A stretch of 64,000 nt of DNA from Tridacna crocea (taxonomy: Eukaryota > Mollusca > Bivalvia > Cardiida > Cardiidae). Every line of letters starts with the position of its first letter. Position 1 is the stretch's first letter. The DNA lies in NCBI GenBank assembly GCA_943736015.1, contig OX031069.1, positions 21,457,235 through 21,521,234 of the forward strand, in the 5' to 3' direction. The translations under genes were made by a program, and so were the position numbers. Of the stretch, positions 11,652 through 21,026 are shown in pieces. The notes under the pieces were generated by a model. That model was not told the origin of the DNA, searched no databases, and worked only from the letters and a program-made list of their open reading frames with translations.

Positions 11652-12927
11652 ACCGATGGCTATACGAGTTTACATTGGTATAATATGTTTCTCTATAGTA
11701 ACTCGTAACATTGACTGACCAAAATATATAAAGAACTTATTGTTTTCATATAGGTTTGATCATGTGTGGATTTTTCATGACGTAGGTGATGATAAAGAAT
11801 TTTTGTGTATCTGTCGAAAAATGAATAACAGATTGTTTTACAAAAAAAAATCGTATAGTGAAATTGACGTTTCTCCTAGAGCTATAAATATTTCAAAACG
11901 TTGCTATAATCAGAATTTTACCTCAATACTGGCCTTTTTTATATACTACAGAAAACATTGCCAAACCTTTAGTATTCTTCACACGATTTGATGATTGAAA
12001 AGGGTAGGTATTACTCAATTGTTAGCGAGTATATATTTTGCCCCATACTGTAAATTTACTGATATATCTATATTGTAGAGGACGAGTTCCTTTTTTTCTT
12101 TCAACGTTTTGTATATGAAGAACTCAGAGTGAAATATTGTAGGCCATATTGGTTTACAAATAGAAAATTCAACACATTCTACTCATTTTTAAACCTAAAT
12201 AGAAAAAAAAGATACATGCACAGCGTACAAAGTTGAAAAGTACCTGTTAGAATCATTTGCCTTGTGAAAAAATTTTTTAAACGAACTTGCATTGTGCATA
12301 AAATATAAGAGTAGTGTTATTTTCTCACATATGTTGTTTTCATTCAATTATGGTAGTAATTATTGCGCTTTTGAAATATACGAGTAGTTCACGTAAATTT
12401 GTGCTTCAAACATTACGTGTTGAGCTCTTACACTAGAAAGTATTATGTTCGTCAAACTTATTTTTTCGCGGTTGTTCTTTTACGTATGTTTATGTAAAAA
12501 TCTGTTATTTTATCTACAATTATCATTATAATTATTGAAACTAAATGGATGAGTAGATGGTACTGTGGGAAAGGGCAAAACATGCTGGTTACTGGCTTTT
12601 TTACCTTTTCCTACATAAAATATCGTATTTCAACTAATTGTCAGAAAAATAAACCTACTCATTAAATATTCCTTTGCACTATTACAAGTGCTATGTTCGT
12701 GAAAGGTTTCTTTTGGCGACTGAGAATTTACATAGAAAATCTGAGTCTAAATTTGTTACCTACATGTACATAGGTTTATCTATGGTTATCATTGTCATTA
12801 ATTTGAATTAATAGATGAGTAGAGAGCATTGTGAGTGTTGTCAGCTTTTTTCCTCCTTTTCCTACAGTGTTTTCAAATGCACCCCCGAGACATTAAAATT
12901 CAGGATTATTTTGTGATATCAAAGTTC
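11652..12927. other. Receptor 3' flank; old tandem duplication at ~12430-12860
   Basis: No gene was found downstream of the receptor stop. Two related ~245-bp segments start near 12431 and 12678 (AGTATTATGTTCGTCAAAC versus AGTGCTATGTTCGTGAAAG). Each ends in a decayed mini-element hairpin (near 12565-12625 and 12815-12875). The rest is AT-rich and featureless. Confidence 0.5.
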
Positions 12928-13000
12928 TTAAGGTAGTAAACCCGTAATACTTCTAGTGCAGCATGACATAAAATTTCTTGATAGTTGAAAAATACGGATG
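12928..13000 (+). mobile_element. Left end of a family G mini-element
   Basis: TTAAGGTAGTAAACCCGTAATACTTC and AAATTTCTTGATAGTTGA match the left end of the complete copy at 16096. The right part is missing where LINE sequence begins. Confidence 0.55.
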
Positions 13001-13014
13001 TATTTTACATCTGT

Positions 13015-13690
13015 TCGCATGTCAATCGGGCTTTAGAGAAAATCATTCTTGCCAGACTTCTCTCATAAGACTAATAGACTCGTGGTTAATGGACGTGGAC
13101 GATGGTAAAATTATTGGATTGGTTTTTCTAGATTTTGAAAAAGAATTCGATCTTGTTGATCATGAAATATTATTATATAAGCTTAAATTACATCATTTCA
13201 CAGACAAAGCTTGTAAGCTTTTCAATTCTTATTTAAATGGTAGACTTCAAGTTATCAAAAATGGCCCTGTGGTATCGAAAATGCAACCACTATCATCTGG
13301 TGTTCCTCAAGGCTCGATTATAGGACCCATATTATTTTTACTATACGTGAATGACTTACCTTTTAAACCTTCTATCAAACATGGACATGTATGCAGATGA
13401 TGCTACTCTTTATAAATCAAGTAAATCTCTATCAGAAATTAATAAATATTTACCATATGACTTATCTAAAATTGATACTTGATCTAAAAATAACAATATG
13501 ATTTTAAATCCAAAGAAAACTACTTGTATGATTATAGGAAGTAAAAGGGGACTTAAGAATCTACCAGAACTTCAATTAAAAGTTTCAACTGATAATTAAA
13601 TTGAGAATGTGAGTGTTCAAAGGGTTCTTGGTTTATATACTGACAATTTGTTATGTTGGAGGACTCATTTTGATAAGGTCTGTTCAGAGG
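13015..13690 (+). pseudogene. LINE reverse transcriptase fragment (dead)
   Basis: Translation shows reverse-transcriptase blocks in order: [34 protein letters not shown] (the FDLVDH motif), [21 protein letters not shown], and, after a one-base frame change near 13385, [11 protein letters not shown] with the catalytic YADD. Further in-frame stops follow near 13480 and 13600. Only the central RT portion of a non-LTR element remains, with no endonuclease and no 3' end. It is a pseudogene of a jockey/CR1-like LINE; the exact clade is not determinable by eye. Confidence 0.8.
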
Positions 13691-13704
13691 TATCGTCAAA
13701 AGTG

Positions 13705-13966
13705 CATTAACTTTATCCTCTGCAAATGCTTTGATTATGGACGAATCTGAAATTTTATCGTCCACTGAAATGTTGACCAGACACAAACGTTTATACTCCA
13801 CATGGCAAACTGTGTGATGCTACAAAGATATACATCTTTCTTTGAAAGGGTAGATAGCGTTGTGGGAAGAAGGAAAATATACTGGTTACTCGAGTTTTCT
13901 ATTTTTTCCCTCAATATTTTCAAAGGCCCTCTTCATCTGGGTCACCGTCACGGATTTTCTGGTTAA
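13705..13966 (-). mobile_element. Degenerate TTAA mini-element, family A, with extra sequence
   Basis: CTCTGCAAATGCTTTGATTA, a weak hairpin (AAATATACTGGTTACTCGAG), and the end TTTTCTGG + TTAA are visible. It shares its right TTAA with the next element at 13963. Confidence 0.5.
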
Positions 13967-14206
13967 CGCTTTACAACCCAATCATGACTTTTAACACCCC
14001 TGTATAAGAAACCTTTTGAAAACATTATGGGAAAAGGAGAAAATGCTGGTAAACAGCATTTTCTCCTTTTCCCACAATGTTCTCTTCCCTATTCAAAACA
14101 ACAACAAAAAAGAAACTCATTATTTCTGTTACATATTATGATTTGTCGTCTGCCAATCCTTTCAACTTGAACCAGTCTAATTTTTTGTCGTTTGGTAAAG
14201 AGTTAA
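13963..14206 (+). mobile_element. TTAA mini-element, family A
   Basis: TTAA + CGCTTTACAACCCAATCATG at the left, a near-perfect central hairpin at about 14020-14085, and GTCGTTTGGTAAAGAG + TTAA at the right. A small A-rich insertion (AACAACAACAAAAAAG) lies in the right arm. Confidence 0.88.
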
Positions 14207-14284
14207 GGTTTTATATAAGAGATAGCGGAAATAAATGTGTCAACTAATGACACACGTTTTGTGTCTTGATATACACTTTTGAGA

Positions 14285-14373
14285 GAGCAGTATTTTCTCC
14301 TTTTCCCATAATGTTTTAAAAAGGCTTCTATCACAGGGTCGTGAAATTCAGGGATTGTTTGGTAAAAGGTTAA
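14285..14373 (-). mobile_element. Half of a family A mini-element
   Basis: It begins inside the hairpin (GCAGTATTTTCTCCTTTTCC) and runs to TTTGGTAAAAGG + TTAA. The other half is absent. Confidence 0.6.
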
Positions 14374-14714
14374 AGTGACTCCCCCCCCAAAAAAAAAATC
14401 ATACTCAACCTAATTCTGTCTTTTTAAACGTTACGTACTAGTGCAGTGCTGCTTATGCGCATTATACGCGTTATGCGCCATTTTTTTCGCGCACTCATAA
14501 GTCAGAATTTCTCCATATCCTCCTCCTCATCATCACAGTCTATAGTTGCGATCTGGAGGGGCATTATTGAATAAATTCTGAATAGAAACCAAACCAAAGA
14601 TAAGTTTGAGATTCTCTAACTATAATTTCATGTATTTGTATTTTGTAATTAATAAAAATCGGATTGTATGCACGTGATTCAAAGAAGCAGAAAAGTCAAA
14701 CTTCTCATACAATT

Positions 14715-15018
14715 TTCTTTCTTTCTTTCTTTCTTTCTTTCTCAACTTTTTTACTAGTGTTCTCATTTCTTGCTCTAGTTCCATACTAAAATACGTGTGT
14801 CTGTTCTCTATGGTAAACTTTCCGCTTCTCCTCCCTTTCTTGTCCTCCTGTCTGCCTGTCTGTCTGTCCGTATCTCTCTCTCTCTCTCTCTGTCTTTCTC
14901 AGTCTATCTTGATATCTGTCTCTTTCTCTTTCTCTCTCTGTCTCTCTCTTTCTCTTTTTCTCTCTTATTCTCGCTAGTCTTTCTCTGCCTCTTTCCCTCT
15001 CCCTTTCTCTCTCTGATT
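14715..15018 (+). repeat. Low-complexity pyrimidine tracts
   Basis: (TTTC)n at 14715-14742 and (TGTC/TCTG)n around 14849-14870 are followed by an imperfect (TC)n-rich tract to about 15018. Open frames here translate to Leu/Ser/Phe runs and are not genes. Confidence 0.9.
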
Positions 15019-15299
15019 AAAATACATGTAAGTCGGTTTCAATATGAGTAACGTTACTATATTTTGCAGTAAAACGTCACGTGACAAATCACTGCCATTG
15101 TACTTAAAACACATCCTTATAAGTGCTCATACCATAAATAGTATGCAGCTAGAGTGTAACGATTTACGGAAGCAAATTCAGCCGCTTTGAATTGTAGGTT
15201 TTGAAAAACCCGAAAACGAGAATGTGTGTCATGGCGTTGTGCTCTAAAGAAAGTAAAAAGCTCTGACGGCCTTAACCCCTTTAGAGCCATAGAAGAAAA

Positions 15300-15376
15300 C
15301 ATGGTATTTTGTGGACTGCATAGATCGAGATCAGACTGCACAGAATGTGCAGTCTGATCTTTGATCTATGCCGTCC
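15300..15376. repeat. Family F hairpin
   Basis: GATCGAGATCAGACTGCAC pairs with GTGCAGTCTGATCTTTGATC around a short centre, between GGACTGCATA and ATGCCGTCCGC. Confidence 0.7.
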
Positions 15377-15434
15377 GCTTGTTTTGTCAATCCTATGAGG
15401 TAATACTTTCTTCGTTTCAATGGATGGTGTTTTT

Positions 15435-15575
15435 AACCCTTTACCACACGAGAATATTGTCCAACTTTAAAACAGTTACAAATGGCAATTTAAAAGCAAC
15501 TCAAATGAGGAAATTTGTATTCGATGGGGTTGAAAACATTGTGGAAAAAGGAGAAAATGCTGGTTACCAGCTCTG
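15435..15575 (-). mobile_element. Left half of a family A mini-element
   Basis: TTAA + CCCTTTACCACACGAGAATA runs to the hairpin apex (GAGAAAATGCTGGTTACCAG) and stops there. Unrelated sequence follows. Confidence 0.65.
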
Positions 15576-15743
15576 TGGAAAGGGGTATAATGCATCTGCG
15601 AAAAGCCTCAATCCAGGTCAACCTTCACGGACTACACAGTTTGACCTGCGTTGAAACCTTTTGCTAGATTTGCTCATTTTTTGTTGATAACGCCAAAAAG
15701 TTTTTACTACATCTCTCTTTCGCCGCAAATTATAATAACTCCA

Positions 15744-15955
15744 CTATAATAATAATAATAATAATAATAATATCTTTATTTAACGAAGGTAGCTTATTAA
15801 CCCATCATTACAAATTATAAAAACAGCATAATGAGTTGCTTATTTGCAATAAAGCCTTCGATAAAAACGTCTATGCACGTAAAATTTCTGTCCACACACA
15901 CTCACTCACCCACACACACAACTCCCCCCCCCACCCGACGCACACCACACACATG
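15744..15955. repeat. Microsatellites (TAA)n and CA/C-rich tract
   Basis: (ATA)n lies at 15744-15772, and a CACAC/CCCC-rich tract at about 15894-15955. A polyadenylation-like AATAAA occurs nearby, but no gene end could be tied to it. Confidence 0.8.
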
Positions 15956-16095
15956 GACATACGTTTATCATATATATATTGTATGTGACGAGATACATGT
16001 ATTTTTATAAGTCAATAAAATCTATCTATCATTTTGATGAAACTTAGAAAAATGGTGATTTTAGCATGCATATGTAGCAACATCACGAAAAATCA

Positions 16096-16468
16096 TTAAG
16101 GTAGCCGGGACCCGTAATACTTCCAGTGAAGTATGGCATAAAATTTCTTGATAGTTGATAAAGACAGATTTATACAGATATAATATTTTTGCACATTTTT
16201 AACCGACCAGGAATTACTTTGATGCCTATCTAGAAATTATTTGTTGATACTTTTGTTAGTGTTTAGAAAAGGGAGGTAACTATCATATCCTTTTTTAATG
16301 AGAATATAGAGATTTTAGATTGATAAATGATAATTCTAGGAAGGACAAAAAGAAAAAAGTGGCTCGGTTAAAGTAGTACAATAATACTCATTTTTAATCT
16401 TGGCAAATTTTGTAGGATAATATTACAGTGGAAAATAGCTGTTTTTTATTACGGGTCCACTACGTTAA
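16096..16468. mobile_element. TTAA-bounded MITE, family G
   Basis: The left end is TTAA + GGTAGCCGGGACCCGTAATA and the right end TATTACGGGTCCACTACG + TTAA. These give an imperfect ~20-bp terminal inverted repeat around about 330 bp of non-coding DNA. Confidence 0.75.
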
Positions 16469-16519
16469 CAGACATATATTGAGGTCTAAAAGCTGATTAG
16501 TAGGTGGTAGTCCGAGGTC

Positions 16520-16707
16520 TGTGTTCACCCACCATTCTCAAGAACATTCTTTGTCTTATTTTTCAAGATTTCCTGACTGTGAAAGTAACAGAACTTCTGA
16601 TTGGCTAAACCAAGTCGTTTAGCCAATCAGAAGTTCTGTTACTTTCACATTGACAAAATTTTGAAGATTAAGATTAAGAATGTTCTTAAGAATGGTTTGT
16701 GAATACG
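16520..16707. repeat. Fold-back palindrome
   Basis: Arms of about 90 bp. The core GATTGGCTAAACCAAGTCG at 16597 pairs with CGTTTAGCCAATC, and outer parts ACCATTCTCAAGAACATTCT and AGAATGTTCTTAAGAATGGT pair with mismatches. A half copy of the same element lies at 51064-51150. Confidence 0.85.
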
Positions 16708-16719
16708 AACCCTTCAGTT

Positions 16720-17080
16720 TCAAATTCAGTGAAGTTTGATCTTGAACTTGATATACTCAGTCGACAAAAGCCATTTATCATTTCCGTTGGCAGCGACAGA
16801 ATTATATAAAGTTTATTTCATCAGCTTTTAGTTGATATGGGGAAATAGACTCTATTTGCCGAAAAAGGGAAAGGTATGCGAAAATAACGAGTGCCTTTAA
16901 ACCACAAGCTAATGAAATAAATGTAGATTATATTTCATCTGATTATTCTGTCAACGAATGCCATTATGATAAACCAGATTTCCGTTACATGAGGAAATTA
17001 ACAAAGTTCATCGCGACGGATTGTCTTGTTTGAAATCAATTTGCAGACGAAAAGAAAAACAACAACTAGCTCAATGATAT
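16720..17080. other. No feature recognised
   Basis: AT-rich DNA without a supported gene or repeat family. Confidence 0.4.
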
Positions 17081-17089
17081 TGTTATATT

Positions 17090-17180
17090 CTATGCAATCG
17101 CAGAAAACATTTGGGGAAAAGGAGAAATGTTGGTAACTAACATTTTCTCCTTTTTCCGCCTTGTGTGTAAAAGCCCTCTG
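17090..17180. mobile_element. Hairpin remnant of a TTAA mini-element
   Basis: GAAAACATTTGGGGAAAAGG, then TGTTGGTAACTAACATTTTC and a decayed right arm. No ends remain. Confidence 0.5.
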
Positions 17181-17922
17181 TCCTATTGTCATTATAACTC
17201 CGTATGGTTTGGTATTTGTTTAATTAAGAGTAAGAATGACATCATTCGTTGAGAGGCGAAAAATGTAAAACAAGATCAGACTGCGTAAACGTGCATGGTA
17301 ATCTAAACCTACACTTTCGCTTATAATTATTTGTTCATAAAAGGATAACAGTTGAGAGAGTTTTAACTGTAAGATTTGTCAATACGCAGATATTTCCGGT
17401 ATACGGTCACACAAGGAAGGACTACTCGATGGCACTTTATGCAAGGGCCGCCATGTTAGTTCACGATGATCTCAAGTTTTACAGATTTTTTTTTTTTAAA
17501 TTGGCGTAAAAAAAGAATATTTAGTGCTTTCAGCGGACTCCTGATTACTTCAAACAAAAAAGAAAATGAAATACTTACGAAAATGTTCCGTGTGACGTTT
17601 TGGATGCGAAGCCGTTAGTCGTTGAAATCATTGCATATTTTGGGAACAAAGTTGATTTGAGAACATATTGCACGGCCCCCAGCCAACCGGAACTTAAAGT
17701 ACGTGAAGTACTATGCTGACAAAATAAAGAATAGACAATGCATTAAATAAGTGTGACTACAGAAATAAAAGAAATTTTAGGACTAAAGAGAAAACGCAAT
17801 AGATGAAAAAATTTCTGATAAGTTGGAAATATCTATAAAGATCTAGTTTCTATAATTTCTTTTCAGTGAGATACCGTTAAAATATATGTGAGTATTTAGC
17901 TTTTGTCAATCTTTTCCAAGTT

Positions 17923-18138
17923 TTAACCCTTAGTGTAGGCTGCTAAGCACGACTCAAAGACCTCTTGCGGACAGTGTAGATTCAGATCAGACTGCACGTT
18001 CTGTGCAGTCTGATCTGAATATACACAGTCCGCAAAAGGATATATTTATGGCCTCAAAATACCTTAAAACTAGCAAAATTTTGAATTTTACAATCTGCTT
18101 GAAAGATTCATTTCATTTATACTGCAGGATAAGGGTTA
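17923..18138 (+). mobile_element. TTAA-bounded hairpin MITE, family F
   Basis: TTAA + CCCTTAGTGTAGGCTGCTAA at the left and CTGCAGGATAAGGG + TTAA at the right. It contains the hairpin TTCAGATCAGACTGCACG / CGTGCAGTCTGATCTGAA followed by ACAGTCCGCAAAAG. The copy at 62590-62809 has the same architecture. Confidence 0.75.
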
Positions 18139-18231
18139 ATGACCCTTAGAAAAGAGGCCTTTGAAAACATGGTCGGAGAAGCGGAAAAATTGCTGGCTAC
18201 CAATACTCTCTTCCTTTCCCACAATGTTAAA
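18139..18231. mobile_element. Degenerate mini-element remnant, family A-like
   Basis: TGACCCTTAGAAAAGAGGCC, then a decayed hairpin with TTGCTGGCTACCAATACTC. It lies directly between a family F and a family B copy. Confidence 0.45.
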
Positions 18232-18460
18232 AAAAACCCTTTACTCCATAGATACTCATTTTGACGTATCAACAACAGACAGCTTTTGAAAACATTGTGG
18301 GAAAATGAGAAATGAGCAATGAGCAATTTCACCTTTTCCCCACAATGTTTTCCACTCAATCAGATATTAGTATTCTCATTTGTCCGTATTTTTGACATGA
18401 TATCTTTATTTGCTGCTGAAATGGAAGAGCCTCAAATTGTCTTATTAGGTAAAGGGTTAA
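18232..18460 (+). mobile_element. TTAA mini-element, family B
   Basis: CCCTTTACTCCATAGATACTC at the left, a hairpin with a GAGCAAT apex, TTTGCTGCTGAAATGGAAG in the right arm, and GGTAAAGGG + TTAA. Confidence 0.8.
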
Positions 18461-18761
18461 ACTTTCGTAACGAGCAATTTCTCCTTTCCCCACAATGTTT
18501 TCAACCCAATCAGATATTTGTATCCTCATTTGTCCATATTTTTGACATCGTATCTTTATTTGCTGCTGAAATGGAAGAGCCTAAAATTGGCATATTAGGT
18601 TAAGAGTTAAACTTTCGTAACGAGCAATTTCTCCTTTTCCCCACAATGTTTTCCACTCAATCAGATTTTAGTGTCCTCATTTGTCCATATTTTCGACATC
18701 ATATCTTTATTTGCTGCTGAAATGGAAGAGCCTCAAATTGGCATGTTAGGTTAAGGGTTAA
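18461..18761 (+). repeat. Two extra tandem right halves of the family B element
   Basis: Units at 18461-18610 and 18611-18761 both run from ACTTTCGTAACGAGCAATT through the right arm to a GGTTAAGRG + TTAA end. Each starts immediately after the previous TTAA, so the right half is present three times in a row and the left half once. Confidence 0.85.
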
Positions 18762-18884
18762 CTACCCTCTCAAGGAAAGATGGTATATTGTGAGCCACTT
18801 TCGATTCGTCGTGTGTAAACTCTTTAAATTGACAAATCTTAATTGTTTTTGTCTGCTGGTAAATAGTTAGTAAGAAAGTAAGAA

Positions 18885-18965
18885 TTGATTAATTGAATGA
18901 TTGATTGTGATTGAATGATTGTGATTGATTGATTAACTGATTGTGATTGACTGATTGATTGTCTA
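18885..18965. repeat. (TTGA)n-type microsatellite
   Basis: Imperfect GATTGATTGA/TGATTGTGATTG repetition, low complexity only. Confidence 0.8.
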
Positions 18966-19167
18966 TTATATGACAAGTCAGCTATTCTTTTTACAAAGTC
19001 ATTTAAACTGGCAACAGTAATCTGCATTTATGCCGTGTGTCATAATATTTTCTATGTCGAATTTGTCTTTAAAACAAAGAAAATATTAAATGTTAAAGAC
19101 AAATTTATTCGTCAAATTGTGACGGGTGTGTTTGTCGCTTTCACATTATTTTTCAGCTAGGCCGAGT

Positions 19168-19383
19168 TTAACCCATTACCACACAATCTCGCCTTTTGAC
19201 ACCCCTGAGAAAGAAGCCTTTAGAAAAAATTGTGGGAAAAGGAACCAGCATTTTCTCCTTTTCCCACAATGTTTTCTATCCTTCACAAAACAAATTTCAA
19301 ATTTTCAGTCACTTTAATTTTGTCGTCTGCAAATACTTTCGATTTGGACATACCTAAAATCTTGTCGTTTGGTAATGAGTTAA
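19168..19383 (+). mobile_element. TTAA mini-element, family A
   Basis: TTAA + CCCATTACCACACAATC to GTCGTTTGGTAATGAG + TTAA. One arm of the hairpin lacks about 13 bases (GGGAAAAGGAACCAGCATT), so the palindrome is asymmetric. Confidence 0.85.
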
Positions 19384-19489
19384 ATGATGACGTTTGATAT
19401 TAAAGACTTAACCCTCAAAGTGCTGAATTAATCAAGAGACATTTTTAAAAAGGAAAAACATCTGAAATATTGCTGCACCAAGGTTTTTT

Positions 19490-19590
19490 TTTGGCCAGAA
19501 TATGTAACAACATAGTGGACAGGGTAGATCCAAGATCAGACTGCACTTTCTGTGCAGTCTGATCTTGATCTATACTGTCCACAAAAACAA
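19490..19590. repeat. Family F hairpin
   Basis: GATCCAAGATCAGACTGCAC pairs with GTGCAGTCTGATCTTGATC, flanked by AGTGGACAGGG and TACTGTCCAC. Confidence 0.7.
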
Positions 19591-19763
19591 GCTAAGTTGG
19601 TTCCAGCGCTTGAAAGGTTATAGTATGTCCTTTCTGATTGATTTTCGTTCAAATAATGATCGTCGCCACTGGTTGCATATATATGGACAACGTCACAGAA
19701 CACTAAACAGCTATGTTACGCGGGAAAGTGCAACGTACAGGACAAAACTCACACTAAATTACG

Positions 19764-20556
19764 CCCATTATCTCCAACTAGATGGCATTCTACAATTACA
19801 CATCTATCTAAAATCCGCATTCTGGATACGGAACTGCTGGACTACTTTTGAAATCAACCTTCCTTACTTTGAATGTGAAAATTAAATAACGTCTGCGCAG
19901 GTCATATTCTTCGAAGATTCGAACTGTCTTGTATGACCTATCACTCTCCCCGATATGGGGGAAACTATAGTAATATGCGCTATAACGTAGCAATGGAGAA
20001 AATGGCTCATCAATACGTTTGAGGAAAAATCAGGCCTGTTTTACCTCCAGATTTCTCTAAACTGCTGATCACAGCTGAGTGAATCACACCAGGTATAGCT
20101 TTTTGAGTAAACGTTTATTTTAGTTAAAAATTCAAAGTAACGGTTGTCGCATGGTCCGGTTCTGTACCAAGGATGCCCAAATCAGACAGATGTGTACTTG
20201 TTCGTTGTCTGCGCATGTCATACTCCTCGAAGATTCGAAAGTCTTATATGACGCATCACTAGCCCCGAAAGCGGGCTGACTATAATATTACGCTCCATAA
20301 AGTAGCAATGTAGAAAATAGCTTTTATCAATACGTTTGAGGTGAAATGAGACCTGCTTTAGCTCCAGAGTTCTCTAAACTGCTGAACATAGCTGAGTGAA
20401 TTGCAAGAGGTAGCGTTTTATTGAGTAAATCTTTATTTTAGTTTTAAATTCAAAGTAACGGTTGTCGCGTAGGAAAGTGGTTCGGCTCTGTACCCTGCAT
20501 GCCCAAATTAGATAGATGAGTATTTATAGAATGCCATCTGGCGGGAGATAATGGTT
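19764..20556. mobile_element. Terminal-inverted-repeat element with internal 316-bp direct repeat
   Basis: The left end CCATTATCTCCAACTAGATG and the right end, read inverted, CCATTATCTCCCGCCAGATG, match over about 48 bp (to CATCTATCTAA). Inside, two direct units start at about 19892 and 20208 (GTCTGCGCAKGTCATA, CTTCGAAGATTCGAA) and span most of the element. TTAC lies next to both ends and may be the target duplication. The element ends about 270 bp before the integrin start codon. An open frame crossing its left part is not supported as a gene. Confidence 0.65.
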
Positions 20557-20567
20557 ACTGGTACTTG

Positions 20568-20767
20568 TTAACTCTTTAGCAGCTGAGGTAATTTTGGTCT
20601 GCTGTTATTCAAAGAATTTGCAGACGACAAATTTAGAGTGGCCAGAAAGGTGGTATATTTATCTGTTAGGGATGAAAACACTGTGGAAAATGGAGAAAAT
20701 GGTAGTTTTCCACAGTGTTTTCAAACGCCTTTAACCTCACAACCAGGCCCTATCAGGAAGAGGTTAA
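20568..20767. mobile_element. TTAA mini-element, family C-like
   Basis: TTAA + CTCTTTAGCAGCTGAGG, the AATTTGCAGACGACAAATTT segment, a short hairpin GAAAACACTGTGGAAAATGG, and AGGAAGAGG + TTAA. It is about 60 bp from the integrin start codon and may overlap the promoter or 5' leader. Confidence 0.75.
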
Positions 20768-20826
20768 TTTACGCGCATTTCTACTGTTACAGGACAGTAT
20801 TGGTACCTACTACTTGATCGAGAAAA

Positions 20827-21026
20827 ATGTGCAGATTACGTCATAAAGCAATCGACATATTATTCTATGTGCTTTGCTTTGTCGTGTACGTATTCAGCTA
20901 CAACGTCGACGTGAAGAAGGCTGGGATTGCAACGGGTGAAGCAGGGAGTCAGTTCGGATATTCCGTGGCTATTGTGCGTAAACCGGGATGGTCCGGTCCA
21001 CGGTCCGTTGATTTCTACGAAAAAAC
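20827..21026 (+). CDS. Integrin alpha exon 1
   Basis: Starts at the ATG of MCRLRHKAID and encodes the signal peptide plus the first propeller strand (YNVDVKKAG, GSQFGYSVAIV). Ends in phase 2 before GTGAGT. Confidence 0.88.

Noticed and set aside
14795-15051. Leu/Ser/Phe-rich open frames
   Set aside because: Translation of TC-rich simple repeats.
16520-16707. microRNA precursor
   Set aside because: Arms of ~90 bp with a promoter-like inverted CCAAT pair are better explained as a fold-back repeat. No evidence of a mature small RNA.
17579-17631. Possible minus-strand first exon (MISTTNGFASKTSHGTFS before GTAAGT)
   Set aside because: Only 17 codons, with no identifiable partner exon. The donor match alone is too weak.
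19565-19885. 106-codon frame with unique-looking sequence
   Set aside because: It runs into the left end of the TIR element at 19764 and overlaps a family F hairpin. No domain.
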